Below, piece after piece: positions 52,877-61,182 of a stretch of DNA of 64,000 nt. The DNA is taken from assembly GCF_900013425.1 (NCBI RefSeq), contig NZ_FBXK01000005.1:806001-870000 (forward strand). The letters are read 5' to 3'. Numbering within the stretch: the first letter of the stretch is position 1; every line of letters begins with the position of its first letter. The stretch is from Sphingobium sp. Z007. GTDB taxonomy: Bacteria; Pseudomonadota; Alphaproteobacteria; Sphingomonadales; Sphingomonadaceae. A program made the translations under genes and the position numbers. The notes beneath the pieces were generated by a model. That model was not told the DNA's origin and did no database searches. It saw only the letters and a program-made list of their open reading frames with translations.

Positions 52877-53182
52877 TCAATCCCGCCCCCGCCGCCGCGG
52901 CCTCGCCTCCACGATCCCCCGCGCCTGCTCGCAAAAGGGCGCCAGAAAATCATACAACTGCCCGGTCAGCCGATCCGCTACCAGCGTATAGAGCACATAT
53001 TGCCCGCGCTTTTGTTCGCGTACCACGCCGGCCTCTTTCAGCACCGCCAGATGCCGCGAAATCGACGGCATCGCCATCTCGAAATTGTCGGCGATCTCGC
53101 CCACGGTCATCGGTTCCAGCGCCAAATGGTGCAGGATGCGGCGGCGCGGTTCGGACGCCAGGGCCTTGAAGATCTTGTCCAT
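52877..53182 (-). CDS. ArsR-family winged-helix regulator
   Basis: The 101-residue protein begins MDKIFKALASEPRRRILHHLALEPMTVGEIADNFEMAMPSISRHLAVLKEAGVV, a classic ArsR helix-turn-helix with the H-x-x-x-L recognition helix. No Cys-based metal site (such as ELCVCDL) is present, so it belongs to the non-metal SdpR/BigR-like branch. The tail is Arg-rich. An 18-bp perfect palindrome lies one base upstream of its start codon, suggesting autorepression. It is divergent from the atp genes; its regulon is not evident. Confidence 0.9.
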   Translation of the reverse strand: MDKIFKALASEPRRRILHHLALEPMTVGEIADNFEMAMPSISRHLAVLKEAGVVREQKRGQYVLYTLVADRLTGQLYDFLAPFCEQARGIVEARPRRRGRD

Positions 53183-53183
53183 T

Positions 53184-53201
53184 CCTATTTAGCTAAATAG
53201 G
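53184..53201. promoter_or_regulatory. 18-bp perfect palindrome, probable ArsR autoregulatory operator
   Basis: CCTATTTAGCTAAATAGG is perfectly symmetric and starts one base before the regulator's start codon (53182), so it includes the gene's own Shine-Dalgarno AGGA. A related half site (GACTAAATG) lies 6 bp further upstream. Confidence 0.7.
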
Positions 53202-53270
53202 AAAATGACTAAATGCAAGGGTGTTGCCCCCTCTCGTCCGAAAGGCTGATTTTCCGCCTTTTGCGCGGGG

Positions 53271-53299
53271 TTGACACTCCCCCCAACCCTTTCTAGAGG
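53271..53299 (+). promoter_or_regulatory. Candidate promoter of the atp (F0) operon
   Basis: A perfect TTGACA (53271-53276) is followed after 17 bp by TAGAGG, with TCTAGA two bases earlier as the alternative -10. It lies about 75 bp upstream of atpI. The -10 is poor, so this is tentative. Confidence 0.4.
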
Positions 53300-53375
53300 G
53301 GCCTCGCCTTGACGGGTGCAGCCGCAAGCGCCATGCCGAACGCCACGGGCTGATAGTGCCTGATGGAGACGATGC

Positions 53376-53699
53376 ATGGCGGCGGACACACCCGAACAGG
53401 ACCCGGCGGGCGAGGACTCGCGGATCGCTTCCCTTGAGGAGCGGATCGCGCAGGCCGAGCAGGTCGAAAAGGTCAGGCAGGGGGCGACTGTGCAGGCGGC
53501 GGACGATGGTTCGCGGCTGGGCAACAGGGTTCTGGCGGAACTGATCGGCGGTCTTGTCGGTGGCGCGTTGATCGGCTGGGTTCTCGACCGGCTGCTTGGC
53601 ACGACGCCCTGGCTCCTGTTGGTTTTCCTCGGTCTTGGGATCGTGGCGGCGTTCAGGAACATCATCAGATTGACGACGACGAAGCCGCCCAAGGAATAA
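53376..53699 (+). CDS. atpI: ATP synthase assembly protein I
   Basis: The 107-residue protein has an N-terminal coiled-coil stretch (DSRIASLEERIAQAEQVEKVRQ) followed by two hydrophobic helices (LAELIGGLVGGALIGWVLDRLLG and WLLLVFLGLGIVAAFRNI), the AtpI/Atp-synt_I layout. AtpI assists c-ring assembly or Mg2+ supply. It leads the F0 gene cluster, with the a subunit 48 bp downstream. Confidence 0.9.
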   Translation: MAADTPEQDPAGEDSRIASLEERIAQAEQVEKVRQGATVQAADDGSRLGNRVLAELIGGLVGGALIGWVLDRLLGTTPWLLLVFLGLGIVAAFRNIIRLTTTKPPKE

Positions 53700-53747
53700 G
53701 GCAGCTTCGCTCCAAGTCCGAAGACATTAGGCGTTACAGGGGTCAAC

Positions 53748-54533
53748 GTGGCAGAATCCGGCAAGATCGATCCGATGCACCAATTCGCTATCGAACCCCT
53801 GTTCGGTACGGATCATTGGTCGCTTGGCGGCTTCAACATCGCCTTTACTAACAGCGCGCTTTATATGGTGCTCGCCGCCGTGGTGCTGTGGATATTCGTG
53901 ATCGGCGGCATGAAGCGCGAACTGGTCCCCGGTCGCTGGCAGATGGCGGTCGAATATATGACCGGCTTCATCAAGAACCTGCTGATCTCCAACGTGGGTG
54001 AAGGCGGCAAGAAGTACATCCCCTACGTCTTCTCGCTATTCATGTTCATCCTGCTGGCGAACCTTCTGGGCCTGCTGCCGCTGGGTCTGGTCGGGCTTCA
54101 CCCCTTCACCTTCACCAGCCACTTTACCGCGACCGGCGTGCTCGCGATCATGAGCTTTTCGATCGTGCTGATCGTCGGCTTCTGGAAGCATGGCCTGCAC
54201 TTCTTCTCGCTGTTCGTGCCGCACGGCACGCCCCTGGCGATGATCCCGGTCATTTTCCCGATCGAGCTGATCTCGTTCATGGTGCGTCCGTTCAGCCTGG
54301 GCCTGCGACTGTTCGTGGCGATGACCGCCGGGCACGTCCTGCTCAAGGTTCTGGCCGGCTTCGTCATCAACAGCTCGAACGCGGGCATCGGCTACGGCCT
54401 GACCGTCGGCAGTGCCAGCTTCGTCCTGATGATCGGCATCAGCGCGCTGGAAATGCTGGTCGCGGTCATCCAGGCCTATGTGTTCGCGCTGCTGACCTCG
54501 GTCTATCTCAACGATGCCGAGAACCTGCACTAA
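53748..54533 (+). CDS. atpB: F0F1 ATP synthase subunit a
   Basis: The 261-residue membrane protein starts at a GTG (family N-terminus MAESGKIDPMHQFAIEP). Key parts are FSLFMFILLANLLGLLPLG and the proton-channel helix RPFSLGLRLFVAMTAGHVLLKVLAGFV, which contains the essential Arg (in GLRLF). The C-terminal helix has ALEMLVAVIQAYVFALLTSVYL. It forms the proton half-channels against the c ring. Confidence 0.96.
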   Translation: MAESGKIDPMHQFAIEPLFGTDHWSLGGFNIAFTNSALYMVLAAVVLWIFVIGGMKRELVPGRWQMAVEYMTGFIKNLLISNVGEGGKKYIPYVFSLFMFILLANLLGLLPLGLVGLHPFTFTSHFTATGVLAIMSFSIVLIVGFWKHGLHFFSLFVPHGTPLAMIPVIFPIELISFMVRPFSLGLRLFVAMTAGHVLLKVLAGFVINSSNAGIGYGLTVGSASFVLMIGISALEMLVAVIQAYVFALLTSVYLNDAENLH

Positions 54534-54586
54534 GATTTCCGTAATTTCGTCAACATCATCATTATTCTAAAGAAGGAGTTTATACC

Positions 54587-54814
54587 ATGGACGCAGAAGC
54601 CGCAAAGCTGCTCGGTGCTGGCCTGGCCGCCATCGGTGCGGGCATCGCCGCCCTCGGTGTGGGCAACGTGTTCAGCGCATTCCTCGAAGGCGCGCTGCGC
54701 AATCCGGGTGCCGCTGACGGCCAGCAGGGTCGCCTGTTCATCGGTTTCGCCGCGGCGGAACTTCTGGGTCTGCTGGCGTTCGTTATCGCCATGATCCTGG
54801 TGTTCGTGGCCTAA
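54587..54814 (+). CDS. atpE: F0F1 ATP synthase subunit c
   Basis: The 75-residue two-helix hairpin has the glycine-rich first helix (LAAIGAGIAALGVGNVFSAFLEGALRNPGA) and the second helix with the proton-binding Glu in AAAELLGLLAF. The ATG follows AAGGAG. The sequence shows no Na+-binding signature. Confidence 0.96.
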   Translation: MDAEAAKLLGAGLAAIGAGIAALGVGNVFSAFLEGALRNPGAADGQQGRLFIGFAAAELLGLLAFVIAMILVFVA

Positions 54815-54904
54815 AACACGAAATGAGGAGCGGGCAGGGCGGCTTCGTGCCATAGCCTGCCCGCTCCCCCTATTTGACCGCCCTCTGACCGGACGGACCG
54901 TAAA

Positions 54905-55399
54905 ATGCCTCAAATCGCGCAAATCGCCGATACCTACTCCAGCCAGATTTTCTGGTTGCTGCTGACCTTCGGCCTCGTCTTCTTCGTCATCGGCCTGGGC
55001 ATGGTGCCCAAGGTGCAGGGCACGGCGGACGCGCGCGACGCGAAGATCAGTGGCGATCTGGACGCGGCGAAGGCCGCCTTCGCTCGCGCCGACGAAGCGG
55101 AAGCGGACTATCGCGTCCGCGACGCCGGCAACCGCGCGGCCGCTCAGGCGACTCTGGCCAAGGCCAAGAGCGACGCCGCCAAGGCGACCGAAGTGAAACT
55201 GGCCGCCGCCGATGCGGTGGTTGCTGAAAAAATCGCCGCCGCCGAAGCCCGTATCAAGGGCGCCAGCGACGCTGCGATGGCTGAAATCGAAACCGTCGCC
55301 GCCGATGCGGCGCGTGACATGGTGGCGCGCATCTCCGGCGTGGAAGCGTCGGACGAAGCCGCCCGCAACGCAGTAAAGGCGGCATTGGCCCATGGCTGA
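54905..55399 (+). CDS. F0F1 ATP synthase subunit b'
   Basis: The 164-residue protein has one N-terminal membrane helix (SSQIFWLLLTFGLVFFVIGLGMVPKV) and a long Ala/Glu/Lys-rich helix that dimerises with b to form the peripheral stalk. A separate b' gene before atpF is normal for photosynthetic and many non-photosynthetic Alphaproteobacteria. It overlaps atpF by 8 bp. Confidence 0.92.
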   Translation: MPQIAQIADTYSSQIFWLLLTFGLVFFVIGLGMVPKVQGTADARDAKISGDLDAAKAAFARADEAEADYRVRDAGNRAAAQATLAKAKSDAAKATEVKLAAADAVVAEKIAAAEARIKGASDAAMAEIETVAADAARDMVARISGVEASDEAARNAVKAALAHG

Positions 55400-56003
55400 G
55401 GCAGCATCCCATAGCGCATCGGAGGTTCCGCACTTGAACCAGGCGATCCACAGCGAAGGCATGGAGCCGGTCGGCACCGTCTCTCATGAAGGCGTCGTCC
55501 CCCACACCGATCCCCAAGCGGTCGGCATGGACGCGACGGCCTGGGTCAGCCTGGCGATGGCGGCCTTCATCGTCATCCTGCTGATCAAGAAGGTGCCTGC
55601 CCTGATCGGCGGCGCGCTGGACGGCCGGATCGCCCAGATCAAGGAGCAACTGGCCGAAGCCTCGCGCCTGCGCGCCGAAGCCGAAGCGCTCAAGGGCGAA
55701 TATGAAGCCAAGCTGGCCGCCGCGGCTGGCGAAGCCGACGCCATGCGCCAAGCCGCCGAGCATGAAGCCGAAGGGCTGATCGCCGACGCCAGGGTGAATG
55801 CCGAAGATCTGGTCGCCCGTCGCCAGAAGATGGCGGAAGACAAGATCGGCGCCGCTGAACGCGCCGCCATCACCGCCATCCGCGCCAAGGCCGTGAATGC
55901 GGCGACCGCCGCCGCTGCGGTGCTGATCGCACAGGGTCACGACGCCGCCGCTGATAAAGCGCTGGTCGATAGCGCCATCGGTAAGCTCGGCACTATCAAC
56001 TGA
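55392..56003 (+). CDS. atpF: F0F1 ATP synthase subunit b
   Basis: The 203-residue protein has a ~48-residue N-terminal extension (GMEPVGTVSHEGVVPHTDPQAVG) before the membrane helix (WVSLAMAAFIVILLIKKVPALIGGALDGRIAQIKEQL) and then the stalk coiled coil. The extension is longer than in many b subunits. It ends the F0 operon and is followed by a strong terminator; the F1 genes lie elsewhere, as usual in this group. Confidence 0.92.
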   Translation: MAEAASHSASEVPHLNQAIHSEGMEPVGTVSHEGVVPHTDPQAVGMDATAWVSLAMAAFIVILLIKKVPALIGGALDGRIAQIKEQLAEASRLRAEAEALKGEYEAKLAAAAGEADAMRQAAEHEAEGLIADARVNAEDLVARRQKMAEDKIGAAERAAITAIRAKAVNAATAAAAVLIAQGHDAAADKALVDSAIGKLGTIN

Positions 56004-56026
56004 TCGGTTCGAGCCGAACGGAAAAA

Positions 56027-56058
56027 GGGCCGGTGCGCATCGTTGCACCGGCCCTTTT
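56027..56058. terminator. Bidirectional rho-independent terminator after the F0 operon
   Basis: A perfect 10-bp stem (GGGCCGGTGC with GCACCGGCCC, 8-nt loop) is flanked by AAAAA on the left and TTTT on the right. Confidence 0.9.
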
Positions 56059-56061
56059 CCT

Positions 56062-56744
56062 TTGACGCAAGGGCGCATAGAGCCGGCAAATGATGATGTG
56101 AAAGATGAAGCTAGGCGTCTGGCTTATTTCCAACTGATGCGATTTCCGAGTGGAACAGTCAGCGATGGCCATCGCGCCGCGCTGGACCGCGCGCACGATC
56201 TTAGGCGCTTCGAAATCGAGAATTACTGGAAGCGTTCGACCTATTTCTGAGGGTTCCAGCTTGTTGCCTTTACGGCGCTTGCGCTGACCGCATTTCGGGG
56301 TGATGTATTTCCTCCCCTGGTGCTACCCGCTGCTGTGCTTGGCATATTCACGTCTCTCGCTGCCATCCGCACTGCGCGCGGGTCAAAATTCTGGCAGGAG
56401 AATTGGGAGGGGCGCATGTTGATCTCCTAGAGAATGAAGTCGCAGGGCATTTGCACAAGATCGTTCTTGTGAAAGGCGCGCTTCAACCGTCGGTCAGCAA
56501 GGTCAATGAAAGACTACAGATTCTGCTGGCATTTGGCTGGGCGGCGATTTTCGTTCTGGCCTCTCTGGTGATCCTGTTTCCCGTTCTGCTTGGGCTGGAC
56601 GCAGCGTCGGCGGCCTGCTTGCAAGTCGGATGGGCGTCATTTGCGTTGATTTTCGGCGATGGGTGGATCTGGCGCAGTCCGCTGTCCGATGTGACCGACC
56701 GGGCCTATCATAAAGCCACATTGGAAAAGTTCGAGGCGAGTTGA
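56062..56744 (+). pseudogene. Decayed integral-membrane protein gene (possibly RipA-like), stop codon plus frameshift
   Basis: The first frame (56062-56250) ends DLRRFEIENYWKRSTYF and a TGA. Reading on in the same frame gives GFQLVAFTALALTAFRGD, AAVLGIFTSLAAIRTARGSKFWQENWEG; this looks like a continuous membrane protein in which a Trp TGG became TGA. Near 56409-56412 (a G run) the frame must shift by one to continue with HVDLLENEVAGHLHKIVLVK, two further hydrophobic helices and EKFEAS at 56744. The layout of cytoplasmic N-terminus, helix pair, long loop and helix pair recalls the RipA-family octameric membrane proteins, from memory. Two lesions argue for real decay rather than a base-call error. 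Confidence 0.7.
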
Positions 56745-56811
56745 GCCCCAACATCCCGTCTGCGTTGTCATAGCCGTTGCGCTCTTTACACCGCACGCTA
56801 TCTCTGCCCCC

Positions 56812-58725
56812 ATGTCCGGCCCCCAGTCCCCCGATCGTTTCAACGAAGACAAGGCGAGCTTCACCGTCACCGGCAGCCAGCCGGATATCGACCTGGGCGT
56901 GGAGGCGATCCGCACCACGCTCAAGACGCTGCCGATCCGGCCCGGCGTCTATCGGATGCACGATGCGCGCGGCGATGTGCTCTATGTGGGGAAGGCGCGG
57001 GCGCTCAAGAATCGCGTCGCCAACTATACCCAGGTCGATCGCTTGCCGCGCCGGCTGCAACGCATGGTCGCCCAGACGCGCAGCATGACCATCGTCACCA
57101 CCAATAGCGAAGCCGAAGCGCTGCTGCTGGAGGCGCAACTCATCAAGCGCTACCGTCCGCCCTACAATGTCCTGCTGCGCGACGATAAAAGCTTCCCCTT
57201 CATCCTGCTACGCGAGGATCATGCCTTCCCCCGCGTCCAGAAGCATCGCGGTGCGCGCAAGGCGAAGGGCCGCTATTACGGCCCCTTCGCCAGCGCCGGA
57301 TCGGTCACGCGCACCATCAATGCGCTGCAAAAACTGTTCCTGCTGCGCTCCTGCACCGACAGTTTCTTCGCCAATCGCTCGCGCCCCTGCCTCCTCTATC
57401 AAATCAAGCGCTGCTCGGCCCCCTGCGTCGACCGGATCGACGCGGCGGGCTATGCCGAACTGGTCAACGACGCGCAGGATTTCCTGGGCGGCAAATCGAC
57501 CGCCGTGCAGAAGAAGCTGGGCGTCGCGATGGAGCAGGCGGCGGAGTCGCTCGATTTCGAGCAGGCCGCCGTCATCCGCGACCGGCTGAAAGCGCTGACG
57601 TTCATCCAGGGGTCGCAGGCGATCAATGCGGAAGGTCTGGGCGATGCCGACATCTTCGCGCTGGCGGCGAAGGGCGGGGCGATGTGCATCCAGGCCTTCT
57701 TCATCCGCGGCGGCCAGAATTGGGGCCATCGCAGCTTCTTCCCCGTCCACACCGCCGACGTGGCGGAGGATGAGGTGCTGGAAAGCTTCATGGCGCAATT
57801 TTATGAGGAAGTGCCGCCGCCCCGCCTGATCCTGGCCGATCGCCAGCCCGCCGAATGCGAGCTGATGGCGCTGGCGCTCAGCGAACGGGCCGGGGCCAAG
57901 GTCCGCATCGAAGTCCCCCAGCGCGGCGATCGCACCCGCCTCATCAAACAGGCGCAGCGCAACGCGGTGGAGGCGCTCGACCGGCGGTTGGCCGAAACGA
58001 CCAGCCAGGGCAAGATTCTCGACGAACTGGTCGAGGCCTTCGGGCTGGAGGGCGTGCCCGACCGCATCGAAATCTACGACAACAGCCATATCCAGGGGGC
58101 GCATGCGTTGGGCGCGATGGTGGTCGCGGGGCCGGAAGGCTTCCGCAAGAACGCCTATCGCAAGTTCAACATGAAGAACCCGGAGATTAGCAACGACGAT
58201 TTCGCGATGATGCGCGAAATGTTCGAACGCCGCTTCGGGCGCGCGCAAAAGGAAGACCCGGATCGCGACAGCGGCGAGTGGCCAGACCTGGTGCTGATCG
58301 ACGGCGGCAAAGGGCAGCTATCGGCCGCCCGCAACATGCTGCAGGAAATGGGCATAGAGGACGTCACCATGATCGGCGTCGCCAAGGGACCGCATCATGG
58401 CCGCGACGGGCGCGAAGTCTTCCACATGCTCGACGGCCGTGAGATCAATTTCCCCGTCAACCACCCCGTCCTCTTCTACCTGCAAAGGCTCCGCGACGAA
58501 GCCCACCGCTTCGCCATCGGCGCCCACCGCGCCAAGCGCAGCAAGGCGATCACCGTGTCGTCGCTGGACGAGGTGCCGGGCATCGGCCCGGCGCGTAAGA
58601 AGGCGCTGCTGATGCACTTCGGCACCGCCCGCGCCGTCCGCGACGCAGCGCTCGACGATCTGGCCAGAGCGCCCGGCGTGTCGAAGGCGGTGGCGCAGCA
58701 GGTCTATGATTATTTTCACGGGTGA
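56812..58725 (+). CDS. uvrC: Excinuclease ABC subunit C
   Basis: The 637-residue nucleotide-excision repair nuclease has an N-terminal GIY-YIG domain (GVYRMHDARGDVLYVGKARALKNRVANY), a UVR/coiled-coil motif (ESLDFEQAAVIRDRLKAL), the RNase H-like C-terminal nuclease (RIEIYDNSHIQGAHALGAMVV and PDLVLIDGGKGQLSAA) and tandem helix-hairpin-helix motifs (DEVPGIGPARKKALLMHFG). All parts are intact. The GIY-YIG gene 270 bp downstream is unrelated in size and is listed separately. Confidence 0.96.
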   Translation: MSGPQSPDRFNEDKASFTVTGSQPDIDLGVEAIRTTLKTLPIRPGVYRMHDARGDVLYVGKARALKNRVANYTQVDRLPRRLQRMVAQTRSMTIVTTNSEAEALLLEAQLIKRYRPPYNVLLRDDKSFPFILLREDHAFPRVQKHRGARKAKGRYYGPFASAGSVTRTINALQKLFLLRSCTDSFFANRSRPCLLYQIKRCSAPCVDRIDAAGYAELVNDAQDFLGGKSTAVQKKLGVAMEQAAESLDFEQAAVIRDRLKALTFIQGSQAINAEGLGDADIFALAAKGGAMCIQAFFIRGGQNWGHRSFFPVHTADVAEDEVLESFMAQFYEEVPPPRLILADRQPAECELMALALSERAGAKVRIEVPQRGDRTRLIKQAQRNAVEALDRRLAETTSQGKILDELVEAFGLEGVPDRIEIYDNSHIQGAHALGAMVVAGPEGFRKNAYRKFNMKNPEISNDDFAMMREMFERRFGRAQKEDPDRDSGEWPDLVLIDGGKGQLSAARNMLQEMGIEDVTMIGVAKGPHHGRDGREVFHMLDGREINFPVNHPVLFYLQRLRDEAHRFAIGAHRAKRSKAITVSSLDEVPGIGPARKKALLMHFGTARAVRDAALDDLARAPGVSKAVAQQVYDYFHG

Positions 58726-58785
58726 TGGGGCGGGCGGCGTGGTTGAGGGCGGTGTGAGGGGACGGCAGACGCGCCATTCCTATAC

Positions 58786-58874
58786 CGTCATCCCCGCGCA
58801 GGCGAGGATTCATCTCGCGTGTTTGCACCGTGTCGCAGGTTAGGAGATAGGTTCCCGCCTGCGCGGGAATGACG
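58786..58874. repeat. REP-like inverted pair 2
   Basis: Arm 1 (58786-58816) begins CGTCATCCCCGCGCAGGCGA; arm 2 (58844-58874), inverted, reads CGTCATTCCCGCGCAGGCGG on the minus strand. The arms end in ATCTC and are separated by 27 bp. Same CGTCAT-hairpin plan as pair 1, different stem. Confidence 0.82.
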
Positions 58875-58940
58875 AAAGGGGTGGGTTGCAGACCGTCTGG
58901 CTTGCGGGCGCAATGCCGAAGAGCGGACTTAAAATCCACC

Positions 58941-59313
58941 GTCACCCCAGCGAAGGCTGGGGTCTCAGGCGGCGACGCGCTACGGTAGGACATGGCGCGA
59001 GGCGGCTACACCTACATCATGACCAACAAACCGAGGGGCGTTCTCTATATCGGCGTCACAGCCGACATCGCTGCGCGGGCCGAACAACATCGAAACGGGA
59101 CCGGCTCGGCCTTTTGCAAGAGATACGGGCGGACGCGCGTTGTTCTGGTCGAACCACATGATGACATCACGCTCGCCATCGCTCGCGAAAAGGCCCTCAA
59201 AGCCTGGAAGCGCGAATGGAAAGTCCGGCTTGTGGAAGAAGGCAATCCAGATTGGCGGGATATGTCAGACGTTATCCTCTGACGCCTGAGACCCCAGCCT
59301 TCGCTGGGGTGAC
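58941..59313. repeat. Perfect 31-bp inverted repeat framing the GIY-YIG gene
   Basis: The left arm at 58941-58971 (GTCACCCCAGCGAAGGCTGG then GGTCTCAGGCG) and the right arm at 59283-59313 are exact reverse complements over 31 bp. Each arm contains a CCCCAGC-GAAG-GCTGGGG hairpin. The left arm ends 20 bp before the GIY-YIG start codon; the right arm begins at the base after its stop codon. The unit of 373 bp therefore looks like a minimal mobile cassette: two inverted REP-like arms and one nuclease gene. Confidence 0.9.
58992..59282 (+). CDS. Small GIY-YIG endonuclease-like protein
   Basis: The 96-residue single-domain protein shows GYTYIMTNKPRGVLYIGVTADIAAR, the GIY and YIG strands, followed by a basic QHRNGTGSAFCKRYGRTRVVLVE segment and IAREKALKAWKREWKVRLVEEGNPDW, the conserved Glu/Lys helix of the stand-alone YhbQ/UPF0213-like group. 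It has no added DNA-binding domain. It is framed exactly by a perfect 31-bp inverted repeat and lies among three more REP-like units within 600 bp, suggesting that its nuclease may act on, or be spread with, these palindromes. That link is inference. Confidence 0.9.
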   Translation: MARGGYTYIMTNKPRGVLYIGVTADIAARAEQHRNGTGSAFCKRYGRTRVVLVEPHDDITLAIAREKALKAWKREWKVRLVEEGNPDWRDMSDVIL

Positions 59314-59394
59314 GATAAGAGGAGTGGCAGCCTCCAAATAATGGCACCCGCATATTTGAAGACCAAGAATGATCGTTCTCAGTCACTCCTCTCC

Positions 59395-59426
59395 CGTCAT
59401 GCCTGGCTTCACCCGGCATCCCGCTG
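59395..59426. repeat. Single REP-like arm
   Basis: CGTCATGCCTGGCTTCACCC followed by GGCATCCCGCTG has the CGTCAT-hairpin-ATCCCGCT plan of pair 1 without an inverted partner nearby. Confidence 0.65.
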
Positions 59427-59459
59427 CCTTCCCCCTGCGCGCCAGAACACATCCTCTAC

Positions 59460-59696
59460 CAATGTAGGATTTTCTCTGATCTATCCTGTCGAATGATCCG
59501 CATGCTCCTCCTGATCTCTCGCTTGGCTCCCCCCGCACCGAAAATAGCCGTGACCCACCCGGCGCGTCAGGCGTGCGTAACTATGACCTACATGGCGCGT
59601 CGGCGGCGCGTGCCAGCCACCCGACCTTTGCTTCGGCGATACGATTGTCACCATTTTACCGAGTTTTTTCATATCCAGTGACGGTGTGAACTTCGG
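59460..59696. repeat. Two-block intergenic element, copy 2
   Basis: CAATGTAGGATTTTCT (59460-59475) and ACGGTGTGAACTTCGG (59681-59696) match the blocks at 9536 and 9704 exactly. Block 2 lies 75 bp before the aldehyde dehydrogenase ATG, nearly the same as its distance to the SGNH hydrolase ATG. The region from 59314 to 59771 otherwise contains only the single REP-like arm; no gene is supported. Confidence 0.6.
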
Positions 59697-59771
59697 CACC
59701 ATGACCGCGTTTTGACCCTGCAAAGGCGACTTCCATCGCCGTCCATCCCCGAATCACCCCGGAGCCTACCC

Positions 59772-61133
59772 ATGAAAAGTATCAACCCCGCCACCGGAGA
59801 AGAAATCGCCGCCCACGACCCATTGACCCAAGCGCAGATCGACGCCGCGCTCGACCAAGCGACCGCGACCTTCGCGACATGGCGGACCACCCCCATCGCA
59901 GACCGCACCGCGCTCCTCACCACGCTCGCCAACGCCTATCACGCCCATCGCGATCGGCTCGCCCGCATGGCGACGCTGGAAATGGGCAAGACGCTGAAAT
60001 CCGCGCTGGCGGAGGTCGACAAATGCGTCGCCGCCTTCCGCCATTATGCGCAAGCCGGCCCCGCCATGCTGGAGGGCGGCAGCATCCCGCTCGCCGCGGG
60101 GGGCAAGGCCGATTATGTCTGGCTGCCGATCGGCCCGGTGCTGGCGGTGATGCCGTGGAATTTCCCTTACTGGCAGGTCGTCCGCTTCCTCGCCCCTTGC
60201 ATCCTCGCCGGTAATGTCGGCCTGCTCAAGCACGCCAGCAATGTGCAGGGCGTCGCCGCGCTGATGCAGGAGATGATGGCCGTGGCCGGCGCGCCTGATG
60301 GTCTGTTCCAAAACCTGCCGATCCGCTCCGACGCTGTCGCGGCGATCATCGCCGATGATCGCGTCGCCGCCGTGACCCTGACCGGCAGCGAGGGCGCTGG
60401 CCGCGCCGTGGCGGAACAGGCGGGCAGGGCGCTGAAAAAGGTGGTGCTGGAACTGGGCGGTGCCGATCCGTTCATCGTCATGCCCTCGGCCGATCTCGAC
60501 GCGGCGGTGAAGCAGGCGGTGACGGCGCGGGTCCAGAATACGGGCCAATCCTGCATCTGCGGCAAGCGGATGATCGTCCATGCCGACATTTACGACGCCT
60601 TCCTCGACCGCTTCTCGGCCGCGATGGCGGCGGTCAAGGCGGGTGATCCGTTCGACCCCGCCACCGACATGGGACCGCTTTCCAGTGAGGAACAGCGCCG
60701 CACCGTGCAGGAACAGATCTGGAAGATGCAGGCGGCGGGCGCGACCCTGATTGGCGGCGGAGCGCTGCCAGGCCCCGGCGCTTACATGACCGCCGGTATA
60801 TTGACCGACGTGCCGATCGATCCGGCGCTGATGGGGGAGGAGATTTTCGGCCCCATCGCCATGCTCTTCAAGGCGAGCGACATCGATGACGCCATCGCCA
60901 TAGCCAACTCCATACCCTTCGGCCTCGGCTCATCGGTCTGGACGGCGGACGAAGCGGAAGAGGCGCGCTTCATCCGCGACATTCAGGCGGGCATGACCGC
61001 GGTGAACCAGATGCTCGCCTCGGCCCCCGAAGCCCCCTTCGGCGGTGTCAAACGCTCCGGCCATGGCCGCGAACTCGGTCCCTTCGGCCTGCACGAATTC
61101 ATGAATTTGAAGAGCGTCTATAGGTCGGGGTGA
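59772..61133 (+). CDS. sad: NAD(P)-dependent aldehyde dehydrogenase, succinate-semialdehyde type (Sad/YneI-like)
   Basis: The 453-residue enzyme starts [19 protein letters not shown], with GGAG before the ATG at 59772. Catalytic residues are Cys261 in [11 protein letters not shown] and Glu in [10 protein letters not shown]; the cofactor loop [15 protein letters not shown] is present. Shortness and the [17 protein letters not shown] segment resemble the Sad/YneI branch of succinate-semialdehyde dehydrogenases. Substrate is a family-based guess. The gene has a long leader with the two-block element and is followed by recO 49 bp downstream. Confidence 0.87.
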   Translation: MKSINPATGEEIAAHDPLTQAQIDAALDQATATFATWRTTPIADRTALLTTLANAYHAHRDRLARMATLEMGKTLKSALAEVDKCVAAFRHYAQAGPAMLEGGSIPLAAGGKADYVWLPIGPVLAVMPWNFPYWQVVRFLAPCILAGNVGLLKHASNVQGVAALMQEMMAVAGAPDGLFQNLPIRSDAVAAIIADDRVAAVTLTGSEGAGRAVAEQAGRALKKVVLELGGADPFIVMPSADLDAAVKQAVTARVQNTGQSCICGKRMIVHADIYDAFLDRFSAAMAAVKAGDPFDPATDMGPLSSEEQRRTVQEQIWKMQAAGATLIGGGALPGPGAYMTAGILTDVPIDPALMGEEIFGPIAMLFKASDIDDAIAIANSIPFGLGSSVWTADEAEEARFIRDIQAGMTAVNQMLASAPEAPFGGVKRSGHGRELGPFGLHEFMNLKSVYRSG

Positions 61134-61182
61134 AGGGCGAACCGCTTTCCTACTGTGCCGCTTGCCCGTACAGGCAGGCGCC

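Noticed and set aside
58992..59282. GIY-YIG gene as a duplicate of the adjacent uvrC nuclease domain
   Set aside because: Length, sequence around the motifs and the C-terminal helix fit the stand-alone YhbQ-like group, not the UvrC N-terminus; proximity is likely coincidental.
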